Source: Ponticaulis sp.
GTDB taxonomy: Bacteria > Pseudomonadota > Alphaproteobacteria > Caulobacterales > Hyphomonadaceae
Length of the DNA: 64,000 nucleotides
Direction: 5' to 3'
Assembly: GCA_002701295.1 (NCBI GenBank)
Contig: NZUJ01000127.1
Coordinates: 22,750 to 86,749, forward strand
Shown here: in pieces, positions 49,031 to 58,848 of the stretch
Layout: each line of letters starts with the position of its first letter
How positions within the stretch are numbered: the stretch's first letter is position 1
Position numbers and translations under genes: made by a program
Notes under the pieces: model-generated
Told to the model about the DNA's origin: nothing
What the model saw: only the letters and a program-made list of their open reading frames with translations
The model's database searches: none

Positions 49031-49643
49031 GTCAGCTCACAATCCGATGCAAAAAATTAGACTTGTCTCTGCCGTGCGTCAGGCCACACGTCAAATGCCA
49101 GAAGGCTGGCCGGGCGCCTGGTTTCTGACAGATCCGCAACGCGTACCAGACCCTGTCAGCCTCGTCTCAACCTTACCTCCGGGCACGGGCATGATCTACA
49201 GGCACTTCGGCACGGCTGATAGACTGGAAACGGCGCGCCGACTCCGAAAGGCTTGTTCGCGAACTGGCATACCGCTTCTTATCGCGAATGATCCCGCACT
49301 CGCCATGTTGGTCGGTGCTGATGGCGTGCATTGGCCCGAAGCATGTGCCGGGCACGCACGGAAATGGCAAAGACGGTTTCTCTATCAGACCCAATCCGCG
49401 CATTCACCAGCCAGCCTACGCCAATCGGTTTGCGATGCCGTATTACTTTCAACCGCATTCCCGTCAAACAGTCCAAGTGCCGGTCAGGCAATGGGTGCCG
49501 TGCGCTTTCGAAGCCAAGCCCTCAAGACAGAGAAAATTGTCTATGCACTAGGAGGCGTAAATGGCGCCACGGCTGGCTCAGTGAGTGGCGTTTCTGGCTT
49601 GGCAGCCATTGAAGGTTTCTTGCCTTTGCGCTTCAGTAGGTGA
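49023..49643 (+). CDS. Thiamine-phosphate-synthase-like protein
   Basis: WFLTDPQRVPDPVSLVSTLPPGTGMIYRHFG...IPLLIANDPALAMLVGADGVHWPE...VYALGGVNGATAGSVSGVSGLAAIEGF. Starts 7 bp inside divergent yggS start. Confidence 0.85.
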   Translation: MDKSAHNPMQKIRLVSAVRQATRQMPEGWPGAWFLTDPQRVPDPVSLVSTLPPGTGMIYRHFGTADRLETARRLRKACSRTGIPLLIANDPALAMLVGADGVHWPEACAGHARKWQRRFLYQTQSAHSPASLRQSVCDAVLLSTAFPSNSPSAGQAMGAVRFRSQALKTEKIVYALGGVNGATAGSVSGVSGLAAIEGFLPLRFSR

Positions 49644-49717
49644 ACAAGAACCTGCCAGATGAAAAGCGCAACAACCGGAAAGAGCACAGGCCCAAATTGC
49701 CACAAACTCCCGATCAT
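49541..49717 (-). CDS. Small hypothetical membrane protein
   Basis: MIGSLWQFGPVLFPVVALFIWQVLVHLLKRKGKKP... overlaps the end of the ThiE-like gene. Confidence 0.45.
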   Translation of the reverse strand: MIGSLWQFGPVLFPVVALFIWQVLVHLLKRKGKKPSMAAKPETPLTEPAVAPFTPPSA

Positions 49718-49823
49718 GAAGTCTGGAAGCACTTGTTGGCAACCTATGGCGGCACAATAGGATTTGCATTTACTCACGGCAGGCTGAAGCAGGGTCACTC
49801 AGGCGCTGAGTCAGCCAGTACCG

Positions 49824-50276
49824 TCACCCGGCGTTCGGGTCTGGCGGGTAATTAAGGGTTTGCCGAACCTGCAGCGAATCTCGACCGCGAATGAAGGTTG
49901 GTATGTCGAGCTGTTGCACCCAGGAACATCGATCTTGTTCAAATACGGTGCGGACGGGTGGTAGATCCATATCCTCGAAACAGCCATAGGCGATGCCTAC
50001 CCCATCCGGATGGCGTTCAGTCTGCCAATACAGCGTCGTCGCACAGGTCGGGCAATGAAACTGGATGAAGTCCGCCCCCGAAAGGCCTTTGCGCACAAAG
50101 CGCTGAGACACGCCCTGAATCTCCACCTTGTCCAGATCATAATAGAGACCAACCCCAAAGGCCGAGCCCGTTCGCTTTTTGCAATCCGTGCAATGGCATT
50201 GAACCACGGCCTGCGGCTCGCCAGTGCAGTCAATTTTCAATCTGCCACAGCTGCAGCTCGCCTTATACTCACTCAT
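49824..50276 (-). CDS. GFA-family (glutathione-dependent formaldehyde-activating-like) protein
   Basis: KASCSCGRLKIDCTGEPQAVVQCHCTDCKKRTGSAFGVGLYYD...FHCPTCATTLYWQTERHPDGVGIAYGCFED. Confidence 0.95.
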   Translation of the reverse strand: MSEYKASCSCGRLKIDCTGEPQAVVQCHCTDCKKRTGSAFGVGLYYDLDKVEIQGVSQRFVRKGLSGADFIQFHCPTCATTLYWQTERHPDGVGIAYGCFEDMDLPPVRTVFEQDRCSWVQQLDIPTFIRGRDSLQVRQTLNYPPDPNAG

Positions 50277-51112
50277 CAGCGCTTCGGGACCTCTTCAAAC
50301 GGCAAACTCTCTTTGTAGGTCACATCCTCCGGGTCCACATAGCCCGCCCTGACGAGAAGGTCTGACAAGGCAAACTTGTTGGACCGACACCCAGTACTCA
50401 CCGGCCTTTGAGCAGCGCCTGGCTTGACGATCTCACCAATCCAGAAAGACCCATCCGGTGGGCAAACATAAATATCCCAGTCTTCATGATTGTCGGACCA
50501 TTCACCGGTCGCAAAATATCCCGGCGCGAAATTCGGCCCAGCATCCACACACCGATCGAAGAACAAGCCGTCCAGTTGCGAGGAAAACTCTGGTAGAACA
50601 TCGTAAATATGTGTGGGCGGTGGTGGCGGATTTCTTCGCAATTCCGCAAGGCGTTCCTGCTCCGCCCAGAATGCGTCGACCTCTTCCTGTGGCGTGCCAG
50701 GGGGCGGTGGCGGAGGTGGAGGCGGCGGAGGCGTGGGTGTGAAGGACAGCGTCTCAAACGGGTTGGATCCAGCCATCTGCCAGTTGGCGTTCGCGTCATC
50801 TTTCCAATAGGTGACCTTCTTGCGTCCGCCGGCATTCACGATCAATCGATAGTCCGCATCTTCGGCGCCCGGAGGCAGCGAGGCACCACTGACACCCGCC
50901 TCGGCGCGTTCTTTCCAGTTTATGTCACGCGCCTTACTCTGATGCTCCAGAAACTTCTCAAGCGTATCGCGCCGATAGCCTTCGACCGCCGGACAGCCTT
51001 CTTCGTTCAGCTCAACCGGCGGCGATCCGATTTCAGTTTGCTGGCCAGGGCTCTGGCACGCAGACAGACCAATCATCAGTGCTGAAAGAATGGCGGAATT
51101 CCGGTTCGCCAT
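50276..51112 (-). CDS. Hypothetical lipoprotein with 11-residue proline tract
   Basis: ALMIGLSACQS lipobox; PTPPPPPPPPPPPGTP. Confidence 0.7.
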   Translation of the reverse strand: MANRNSAILSALMIGLSACQSPGQQTEIGSPPVELNEEGCPAVEGYRRDTLEKFLEHQSKARDINWKERAEAGVSGASLPPGAEDADYRLIVNAGGRKKVTYWKDDANANWQMAGSNPFETLSFTPTPPPPPPPPPPPGTPQEEVDAFWAEQERLAELRRNPPPPPTHIYDVLPEFSSQLDGLFFDRCVDAGPNFAPGYFATGEWSDNHEDWDIYVCPPDGSFWIGEIVKPGAAQRPVSTGCRSNKFALSDLLVRAGYVDPEDVTYKESLPFEEVPKR

Positions 51113-51118
51113 GTTTGA

Positions 51119-51937
51119 CTAGTCTTCGCCGTCAGATGGCTCCGGCACACCGACGACGTGGAAGCCGGCATCAACGTGAAGAACTTCACCCGCAATGGAC
51201 TGCCCAATGTCAGATAGCAGATACAGCGCAGCGCCAGCCACACCTTCCATCTTGGTGTCTTCCTTCAAAAGCGACCATTCACGGCCCGTACCCATAAGGG
51301 ATTTGCCGCCACGAATACCAGCCAGAGACAGTGTCCGCATAGCACCTGCAGAAATCGCATTGACGCGAATGCCCTGCTTGCCGAGGTCACGTGCCGCATA
51401 ACGGGTAGAAGCCTCAAGTGCTGCCTTAGCGACACCCATGACATTATAAGACGGAACGGTTCGTTCCGCACCAAGATAGGTCATGCAGATAATCGACCCG
51501 CCTGGATCCATGATTTCAGACGCACGACGCGAGCAATCAATGAAAGAATAAACAGAAATATCCATGGCGCGGCGAAACCCCTCACGTGAGGTATTCGCAA
51601 CCATAGAGCCCATCAGCTCTTCCTTGCCGGCAAATGCGATTGAGTGAACGAGGAAGTCGATCTTACCCCATTTCTCTTTTACTGCCGCAAAAGCCGCATC
51701 CATGCTCTCGTCGTCTGTCACGTCGGCCGGAACCATGAAGTCCATTCCAATGGATTCCACGAGTGGGCGCACCCGGCGCTCCAGGCTCTCGCCCTGATAG
51801 GTGAAGGCAATTTCAGCGCCCTGAGCAGCCAGCTGTTTGGATATGCCCCATGCAATGGAATTCTGGTTTGCGACGCCCATGACGATGCCGCGCTTGCCAG
51901 CCATGAGATTGCCTTCCGGCATATTCCAGTCAGACAT
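51119..51937 (-). CDS. fabI: Enoyl-ACP reductase (FabI)
   Basis: LMAGKRGIVMGVANQNSIAWGISKQLAAQGAEIAFTYQGESLERRVRPLVE...MTYLGAERTVPSYNVMGVAKAALEASTRYAARDLGKQGIRVNAISAGAMRTL. Confidence 0.97.
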   Translation of the reverse strand: MSDWNMPEGNLMAGKRGIVMGVANQNSIAWGISKQLAAQGAEIAFTYQGESLERRVRPLVESIGMDFMVPADVTDDESMDAAFAAVKEKWGKIDFLVHSIAFAGKEELMGSMVANTSREGFRRAMDISVYSFIDCSRRASEIMDPGGSIICMTYLGAERTVPSYNVMGVAKAALEASTRYAARDLGKQGIRVNAISAGAMRTLSLAGIRGGKSLMGTGREWSLLKEDTKMEGVAGAALYLLSDIGQSIAGEVLHVDAGFHVVGVPEPSDGED

Positions 51938-52017
51938 GGAAAACTCCTTGAAAATTTCGATGCGCCTTCGCTAAGCGCGTGCCGGGCAGCCGTCAAGCGT
52001 CAGGCCTGTCAGGGCAG

Positions 52018-52485
52018 TTACAAATCCAGATGAAAGAACTGGTTGAAGTCGCTTGGTTGATAGTCCGCGAACTTGTCGCCTTCCTCAAAACCAAAACGTG
52101 CATAGAGCGCGAGTGCAGGCTCGAAAAGGACTCCTTTGCCGGTTTCCAGACTCAGCCGTTCGTAGCCCCGCTGAAGGCCAAGTGCCATAAACTCGGCCAA
52201 AAGACGCGCCGCCACGCCTTTTCTCAAATGGTCTTGATGGGTGCGCATGGACTTCAGCTCTCCATGAAGTGGCGAAAGCTCTTTCATTGCGCCGCAGCCC
52301 AACAGCTCGTCGCCTTCCCATAGTGTCAGAAATGTGATGTCAGCTGACCGGAGCGCTGTCAGATCAAGCGCAAACGCTTTTCCCGGCGGAGAGTTAGCGT
52401 GCATGTCGCGAAAGTGAAAATCGAGCAGCCCAATGACTTTCGGGTCTTCGAAGTCTCCCGGACGAATTTCAAGATTACCAAGCAA
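52018..52485 (-). CDS. GNAT-family N-acetyltransferase
   Basis: FLTLWEGDELLGCGAMKELSPLHGELKSMRTHQDHLRKGVAARLLAEFMALGLQRGYERLSLETG. Confidence 0.9.
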   Translation of the reverse strand: MLGNLEIRPGDFEDPKVIGLLDFHFRDMHANSPPGKAFALDLTALRSADITFLTLWEGDELLGCGAMKELSPLHGELKSMRTHQDHLRKGVAARLLAEFMALGLQRGYERLSLETGKGVLFEPALALYARFGFEEGDKFADYQPSDFNQFFHLDL

Positions 52486-52584
52486 AGAAAAGTCTCCGGA
52501 AGGGTCGTGGCGGTAAGCCTAGCATGAATTTGACCGCAACCGAAGCTTAGGTATATCTTTTCACGTTAGAACGGATTGAAATAA

Positions 52585-53109
52585 TTACATATCCTGTAAT
52601 TTCATCAAGCCCACGCGCATATCGTCCGCTGTGTAGATCAGCTTGTCATCGGCATATAGACGACCATCCGCAATACCGAGCACAAGGCGACCACGCTTGA
52701 CGCGCTTGAGGTCGACCTCGTAGCGAACGAGTTTAACATCAGGCGTGACCTGTCCTGTGAACTTCACTGTTCCAACGCCCAGCGCGCGGCCCTTGCCCGG
52801 AGACCCGCTCCAGCCCAACCAGAAGCCGACATTCTGCCACATGGCGTCAAGACCGAGACAACCCGGCATAACAGGGTCGCCGATAAAGTGGCATTTGAAG
52901 AACCACAGGTCTGGATTGATATCCAGTTCAGCAATCATATTGCCCTTGCCGTGCGGACCACCATCCATGGTGATTTCGGTAATCCGGTCCATCATCAGCA
53001 TAGGTGGAGCAGGAAGCTGCGCATTGCCCTCGCCAAAAAGGCTGGAACGCCCACTCTCAAGCAATTCCTCATAGGTGTAGGATGATTGGCGGGTAAATGT
53101 TTCTGACAA
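52585..53109 (-). CDS. fabA: 3-hydroxydecanoyl-ACP dehydratase (FabA), likely TTG start
   Basis: [92 protein letters not shown]. aaggaa SD before TTG at 53109. Confidence 0.96.
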   Translation of the reverse strand: MSETFTRQSSYTYEELLESGRSSLFGEGNAQLPAPPMLMMDRITEITMDGGPHGKGNMIAELDINPDLWFFKCHFIGDPVMPGCLGLDAMWQNVGFWLGWSGSPGKGRALGVGTVKFTGQVTPDVKLVRYEVDLKRVKRGRLVLGIADGRLYADDKLIYTADDMRVGLMKLQDM

Positions 53110-53218
53110 GGCAGTATTCCTTCCTGAACAGCATAGTCGTGCTGTAAAGGTAAAGGTCAAACGTCAACTCAGCGCGAAGGTCAAGCTTTCAAGGCTGACA
53201 GATGCGCTTTCCTTAGGG

Positions 53219-53803
53219 TTAACCACCAACTTCCGTCAGTTCAGCGCGGGCAGTCAGCAAGTTGACTTGCTCCGGCCGTGTACCCGGGGCGCCCCACAAG
53301 CGAGACTTTTCCGCGAATCCCCGTCGGTGATTGATGTAGATTTCGCAAAAGTCAGCGTCGCAGCTGATCAGAGTCGCGATTGCGCCCGGCTCCAGGCGTG
53401 CAACAGTTTTGGCATTGTCAGATGCGGACCGTCGAAGGGGCACATAGTCATCGCCAAAGACCATGACGCTTGGCTGCGCGCCAAGTGTGCGCTCATGCAT
53501 CCAGACTTCATCGCCTGAAGGATCGCGGACCTTGCGCCATTCGCGTGATTCCTGCACGACCATCACAGGAAGCCCGCGGCGTTCATATCGCCAGGCGACC
53601 GGATATTCGAGACTCGGCCCTGTCCGACCATGAACCGCAGCATATTTCAGCGATTCAAATCTCGGGACAGGTTTTCCGGAGAACGCACTGATTCGTACTG
53701 TCTGGTCTGTAAGTGGCCCAGAACTTTGCGCCTGAGCGATCGCAGGTGATAGAATAATCAAAAGCGAGAAGATCAGACCCCGCACAACGGAAGACATTTG
53801 CAT
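53219..53803 (-). CDS. SH3-like domain secreted protein
   Basis: Signal peptide; RFESLKYAAVHGRTGPSLEYPVAWRYERRGLPVMVVQESREWRKVRDPSGDEVWMHERTL. Confidence 0.9.
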   Translation of the reverse strand: MQMSSVVRGLIFSLLIILSPAIAQAQSSGPLTDQTVRISAFSGKPVPRFESLKYAAVHGRTGPSLEYPVAWRYERRGLPVMVVQESREWRKVRDPSGDEVWMHERTLGAQPSVMVFGDDYVPLRRSASDNAKTVARLEPGAIATLISCDADFCEIYINHRRGFAEKSRLWGAPGTRPEQVNLLTARAELTEVGG

Positions 53804-53951
53804 TCCCCATTAAGAGTTGAGCGGAAATTTTTGCCGGTTATGGTGAATTATGCGTAAACGAAACGGTTAAAATTTTGAGGCGAAAACCTGCATTGGCCAG
53901 ACGGCTCTGGTTTGCTATGCCACTGGAAAAGAGAAGTTGGATAGGGACGCG

Positions 53952-54938
53952 ATGTCATCGCCTAAAATCAAAATCATCGTCACACGTCGACTACCGAGTG
54001 TTGTGGAATTGCGCCTCAAGGAATTGTTCGACACGACGCTCAATGAATCAGACCACCCGATGTCTCAGGGTGAACTGGCCGACGCTGTTGCTGAAGCGGA
54101 TGTACTCGTCCCGACCGTAACTGACAAACTCGACGGCCGCGTGCTGGCACATGCCGGCGACAAGCTGCGCCTGATCGCTCAGTTCGGTGCGGGTGTCGAT
54201 AATATCGACCTGCAGACCGCAACCCAGCGCGGCATCACCGTCACCAACACACCGGGTGTTCTGACCGAAGATACCGCCGACATGACCATGGCGCTGCTTC
54301 TGTCTGTCCCGCGCCGTATGATTGAGGGTGTGAAGGCCATTGAAAACAACGAGTTCAAAGGCTGGACACCGACCTGGATGATGGGTCGCCGGATCTCAGG
54401 CAAACGCCTTGGTATCATTGGCATGGGCCGGATCGGTCAGGCCGTTGCCCGTCGTGCACGCGCGTTTGGGATGCAGATCCACTATCACAATCGTAAACCG
54501 GTCAGCAGCATGATTGAGGAAAACCTCGGCGCCACCTATTGGGACAGCCTCGACCAGATGCTTTCCCGCATGGATTTCGTATCTGTAAATTGTCCACACA
54601 CACCAGCGACCTATCACCTGCTGTCAGCGCGGCGCCTGGAACTCATGCAGAAGCACGCATTCATCGTGAACACGTCACGTGGTGAGGTGATTGACGAGGC
54701 AGCACTGGCTCGAGCGCTGGATGACGGACTGATCGCTGGCGCGGGACTCGACGTGTTCGAGCATGAACCGTCCATCAACCCGAAACTTATGAACCGGCCA
54801 AACGTGGTGCTTCTGCCCCACATGGGCTCAGCCACTGAAGAGGGCCGGATCGAAATGGGTGAAAAGGTTCTGATCAACATCAAAACCTTCGTCGACGGTC
54901 ATAAGCCACCAGATCGCATTATCCCATCAATGCTCTGA
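53952..54938 (+). CDS. D-2-hydroxyacid dehydrogenase (glycerate/glyoxylate reductase-like)
   Basis: LRLIAQFGAGVDNIDLQTATQRGITVTNTPGVLTEDTADM, GKRLGIIGMGRIGQAVARRARAFGM, FIVNTSRGEVIDEAAL. Confidence 0.95.
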   Translation: MSSPKIKIIVTRRLPSVVELRLKELFDTTLNESDHPMSQGELADAVAEADVLVPTVTDKLDGRVLAHAGDKLRLIAQFGAGVDNIDLQTATQRGITVTNTPGVLTEDTADMTMALLLSVPRRMIEGVKAIENNEFKGWTPTWMMGRRISGKRLGIIGMGRIGQAVARRARAFGMQIHYHNRKPVSSMIEENLGATYWDSLDQMLSRMDFVSVNCPHTPATYHLLSARRLELMQKHAFIVNTSRGEVIDEAALARALDDGLIAGAGLDVFEHEPSINPKLMNRPNVVLLPHMGSATEEGRIEMGEKVLINIKTFVDGHKPPDRIIPSML

Positions 54939-55928
54939 TATTGTCGTCTCTGTCTCCGGCTCGTCGGATGACAGTGATGCAAGAAATTGCTTCAGGTCAG
55001 ACAGCGTCTGATCTGCGCGTTCCTCATGCGGCAAATGCCCTGTCTCTGGATAGATGATCAGTCTGGCATTCGAAATTAGATCATTCAGCCGTTCGCCGTG
55101 GGCGGCGGGGATGATGCGATCGTCAGCGCCATGCAGAATCAATACGGGCAGGTCGAGTGCCTTCAGTTGTTCGGCCTGCTCACGAGCATCAACGCGGGAA
55201 CGCGCGGCCAGCGTGAGCAAACCGGTTCTGTGCCCCGGCGCGAGGGCGAGGTCTGAATATTGCTGAACCAGGGCGTCTGTCACAAACGCCGGATCAAAAT
55301 AGGCTCCATTCAATCCATCCCGGATCAGAGGCTTCGGGTTCATGCTCGCCAGAAGCGGTTTCGCCCAGACATTTGACACCAGACCATAAACGAAAGGGCG
55401 ATCATCCTTTTCGGCGTCTGTCGGCGGCATTCCGGCGGCCCCGATCAGAACGAGTGCAGACAAATGTTCTGGATGATCGAGTGCATAAACCCAACCCGCA
55501 TGCCCGCCCATGGAGGACCCGACAAGCGTAACGTTTTCGAGTTCAAGCTCGGTAATGAATTCACCCAGGAAGGCTGCCAACCCATTGGTTGTCAAAACCT
55601 CGGCGTCCCCTTTCCGGGTCAGACCATGTGAGGGAAGGTCCACGCTGATCACGCGAAAATCGCGGATCAGGCCGGCGCGCCAGTCGCGCCATGTTTGTAA
55701 AGATGATGCGAACCCATGAACGAGCACGATGACTGGTGCATCTTCTGAACCTTCATCGGTAAAATGCACAACAAGGTCATTGCTGAGGGTCAGATAATGG
55801 GAGCTATCGGCGGCATAGCGCTCATCAAGCGTCCTGTAGGATATGTTCTGTCTGTGCAGCAAAAGCCACAAAGCCGACACACCCGCAGCCAAGACGAGTA
55901 AAACGACGATAACCCGACGCAACACCAA
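54927..55928 (-). CDS. Alpha/beta hydrolase
   Basis: APVIVLVHGFASSLQTWRDW, LVGSSMGGHAGWVYALDHPEHLSALVLIGAAG, VLILHGADDRIIPAAH, TGHLPHEERADQ. Confidence 0.94.
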   Translation of the reverse strand: MVLRRVIVVLLVLAAGVSALWLLLHRQNISYRTLDERYAADSSHYLTLSNDLVVHFTDEGSEDAPVIVLVHGFASSLQTWRDWRAGLIRDFRVISVDLPSHGLTRKGDAEVLTTNGLAAFLGEFITELELENVTLVGSSMGGHAGWVYALDHPEHLSALVLIGAAGMPPTDAEKDDRPFVYGLVSNVWAKPLLASMNPKPLIRDGLNGAYFDPAFVTDALVQQYSDLALAPGHRTGLLTLAARSRVDAREQAEQLKALDLPVLILHGADDRIIPAAHGERLNDLISNARLIIYPETGHLPHEERADQTLSDLKQFLASLSSDEPETETTISEH

Positions 55929-56020
55929 TTAACCCCGACCACACACTGTCATGAAACTGTCATGCTTCAACCACAGCACCAGAACACGTTCAAGTCAGCC
56001 AGACGTCTAATTGTTGAAAT

Positions 56021-56758
56021 TCAGGACTTGCAGATCGGACAATCAGGGTCCTGTGGCAAACGCACCACACGTGACTGCATGGACAAGCCTTCAAAAACCA
56101 TCAATCTGCCGAAAATATCCGCATCGGGCGTCAACAAGAGCCGGATAGCCGCAAGTGACATCTGGCTGGCGATCAATTGGGTGATCGCACCGAGAACGCC
56201 CAAATCATTGCAGTCGCCTGCCTGCGGCGGCTCAGATGGAACGAAGCACTGATAGCAGGGGCAGTACGCATCACCGGGCTTGTTCACCACAAGCGTCTGG
56301 CCGGTCCAGCCAGCAACAGCCCCCGACACCAATGCCAAATTAGCCTCTCGCGTTGCTGCATTCAGAGCAAAGCGTGTTGGAAAATTATCGCTGCCATCAA
56401 GCACCAGGTCGGCATCACCAAAGCCTGCCTCAGGCGTCCAGCGTTCCTGAACCGGATTAACATCAACATCATGGTTGAGCCGCGACAATCGCCTAAACAA
56501 TGCCCCGACTTTTGTGTCATCCACATCATCTGCGGTGAACTGAATCTGACGCTGCAGATTGGAGAGATCCACGCGGTCATCGTCATAAATTGTGAGCCGC
56601 CCGACACCCGCAGCCGCCAGACTTAACGCCGCCATACCGCCCAATGCGCCTGCGCCGACAATCATTACATGGGAATTGAGCAGCTTCTTCTGGCCAGAAC
56701 CGCCGATTTCCTTCACCAGAAGGTGGCGCTTATAGCGTTCGATCTGTTCGGGTGTCAT
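56021..56758 (-). CDS. HesA/MoeB/ThiF-family adenylyltransferase
   Basis: MTPEQIERYKRHLLVKEIGGSGQKKLLNSHVMIVGAGALGGMAALSLAAAGVGRLTIYDDDRVDLSNLQRQIQF. In-frame ATG at 56758. Confidence 0.95.
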   Translation of the reverse strand: MTPEQIERYKRHLLVKEIGGSGQKKLLNSHVMIVGAGALGGMAALSLAAAGVGRLTIYDDDRVDLSNLQRQIQFTADDVDDTKVGALFRRLSRLNHDVDVNPVQERWTPEAGFGDADLVLDGSDNFPTRFALNAATREANLALVSGAVAGWTGQTLVVNKPGDAYCPCYQCFVPSEPPQAGDCNDLGVLGAITQLIASQMSLAAIRLLLTPDADIFGRLMVFEGLSMQSRVVRLPQDPDCPICKS

Positions 56759-56831
56759 GCTGAGTCCTGATCCGGGTGTGAGTCGTGTTGTGCGCCGGAG
56801 AGCTGTTGGTATCAAGTAAGGAGAGCCGTTT

Positions 56832-58160
56832 TTGTCGGAGACGGACGTAAACACACCCCTTGAATGGATTAGCGGTGAGCAACGCTCACCGACTGGCAAT
56901 GTGTTTCTAACAGGGCGCGCGGGAACGGGTAAAACGACGCTGCTGCGGAAGTTCCGTGAGATAGCAGGCGAGAACACGATTGTTCTCGCACCGACCGGCA
57001 TTGCTGCCATGAATGTTGGCGGACAGACAATCCACTCCTTCTTTCGGTTTCCGCCAAGGCTGCTCGATCAAACAGACGTCAAACGCCTGCGCAATGCGCG
57101 GCTCGTTCGCAAGGTCGAGACCATCATCATTGACGAGATATCGATGGTCCGGGCCGATATGCTGGATGCAATCGACAAATCCCTGCAGCTGAACCGGGGC
57201 TCGAAGAAGCCGTTTGGCGGTGTCCGCATGGTTCTGTGTGGCGACCTTCATCAATTGCCGCCCGTGGTATCAGGCGACGAAGAGGAAATCCTTCTGGAGC
57301 GCTATGGAAACCCGTATTTCTTTCGTGCCCAGGCCTTTCAGACCGGTGCTTTCGCGCTGGTGGCCCTGAAGCACGTGCACCGTCAGAGCGACCCGCGCTT
57401 TTTGAAACTGTTGAATGGACTTCGCCGTGCGCGACTTGATGAAGATGACGTCGACACCCTTAATGCCCGAGTGAGTGGCCGCTCTGCGATCGAGGCGTCC
57501 GCGACGCATATTGTTCTGACGCCGAATAATGCTGCCGCCTACCGCATCAATCAGGCGCGCCTGAGCGAACTGGATGGCGAACCCTATGCCTTTGACGCCA
57601 AGGTTGAAGGCCAGTTCGATGATAAGTCTGCACCCACGGAAAGCTGCCTTGAGCTGAAACTCGGCGCGCGTGTCATGCTCATCCGCAATGACCCGCAGGG
57701 CCGCTGGGTGAATGGCTCAATCGGCACAGTCGAAGGCTTTGATGATGACGCCGTACTCGTCAAAGTGGATGGCATCACCTATCGGGTCGAACCCGCCGTC
57801 TGGGAGAAGTACCGATACGAGCTCGACCGCGAGTCCGAAAAAGTGGATCGGTCTGTCGTCGGCTCTTTCAAGCAGGTACCGCTGCGCCTTGCCTATGCTG
57901 TGACCATACACAAATCCCAGGGCCTAACGCTTGAAAAGGTCTATATCGATTTCGATTATGGCATGTTCGCCCATGGTCAGGCTTATGTGGCATTCTCACG
58001 CGCCACCACGCTGGAGGGACTGGACCTCTCCCGACCACTTCGCCCGAGCGATCTCGTATTCGACCGTCGTGCATTTGAGTTTGGACAACTCGATATGGTT
58101 GAAGATACCGAGCATCATCTGATTGCGCACTTTCAGCCGTCCGAAGACCAGCTTATCTGA
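56832..58160 (+). CDS. PIF1/RecD-like superfamily 1B helicase
   Basis: NVFLTGRAGTGKTTLLRKFREIAGENTIVLAPTGIAAMNVGGQTIHSFFRFPPRLL...IIIDEISMVRADMLDAID...LAYAVTIHKSQGLTLEKVYIDF. Confidence 0.93.
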   Translation: MSETDVNTPLEWISGEQRSPTGNVFLTGRAGTGKTTLLRKFREIAGENTIVLAPTGIAAMNVGGQTIHSFFRFPPRLLDQTDVKRLRNARLVRKVETIIIDEISMVRADMLDAIDKSLQLNRGSKKPFGGVRMVLCGDLHQLPPVVSGDEEEILLERYGNPYFFRAQAFQTGAFALVALKHVHRQSDPRFLKLLNGLRRARLDEDDVDTLNARVSGRSAIEASATHIVLTPNNAAAYRINQARLSELDGEPYAFDAKVEGQFDDKSAPTESCLELKLGARVMLIRNDPQGRWVNGSIGTVEGFDDDAVLVKVDGITYRVEPAVWEKYRYELDRESEKVDRSVVGSFKQVPLRLAYAVTIHKSQGLTLEKVYIDFDYGMFAHGQAYVAFSRATTLEGLDLSRPLRPSDLVFDRRAFEFGQLDMVEDTEHHLIAHFQPSEDQLI

Positions 58161-58164
58161 TGGT

Positions 58165-58782
58165 TCAGCGGACTTTGCCCTGATCACACTCGACGCCGCT
58201 GTTCAGCGCATATTGGAAGAGCTTCAGAACATTTTTGAGTTCGCTTTCAAGCTCCTCAAACGTGAAAGGCAACCAAAGCGGCGGGTATTCAAACTTGATG
58301 AGCGCTGTCTGAAGCGTACGCGCCAGAAGGTCGACATTTTCCAGCTGCCGTACCTCACCCCGCGCCATACCCTGTTTGAGAATATCAGACACAAAGACGC
58401 GTTCCTTGCCGAGCAGGTCTTTGCCGAACTCAGGGCGCTCCCGGGCCATGACATCCACAAGTTCGATCAGCTTGGGGTTCTCAGTCAGCAAGTCATAGGA
58501 ATAGGTCATCCGGAACAGATAGAATTCTTCCAGTCGGTCGAGCGCAGGCTCACCTTTTCGGCTGGCAATTTCTGACAGCGTCTGCTGGTTCTTGGCGGTT
58601 TTCCTCCGGGCGAGCGCTTCGGCAATATCAAGCTTGGAATCAAAAAATCGGTAGATATTTCCCGCAGACATATCGCAGTCACGTGCAATCTCAGCCATGG
58701 TGGTTTTCGAGTATCCATAGTGTAGGATACGCTCCATGGCGGCTGTCAGGATCAGATCTTTTGTGTCTGGCTGTTCTGTCAT
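58165..58782 (-). CDS. TetR-family transcriptional regulator
   Basis: DLILTAAMERILHYGYSKTTMAEIARDCDMSAGNIYRFFDSKLDIAEALARR. Confidence 0.95.
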   Translation of the reverse strand: MTEQPDTKDLILTAAMERILHYGYSKTTMAEIARDCDMSAGNIYRFFDSKLDIAEALARRKTAKNQQTLSEIASRKGEPALDRLEEFYLFRMTYSYDLLTENPKLIELVDVMARERPEFGKDLLGKERVFVSDILKQGMARGEVRQLENVDLLARTLQTALIKFEYPPLWLPFTFEELESELKNVLKLFQYALNSGVECDQGKVR

Positions 58783-58848
58783 GGCGTTGATTGTAAAACA
58801 GGATACTGAATCATCAATGGTTTATTCAATCGACAGGATTTTGCACCC

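Noticed and set aside
53840-53880. Possible CtrA site (TTAACCGTTTCGTTTAC on the minus strand) upstream of the SH3-domain gene
   Set aside because: Half-site spacing is 8 rather than 7 and the second half is degenerate (TTTA). Insufficient without a motif scan.
56759-57010. 84-aa N-terminal extension of the MoeB/ThiF-like protein
   Set aside because: It overlaps the divergent helicase coding region. The family N-terminus starts at MTPEQIERYKRHLL.
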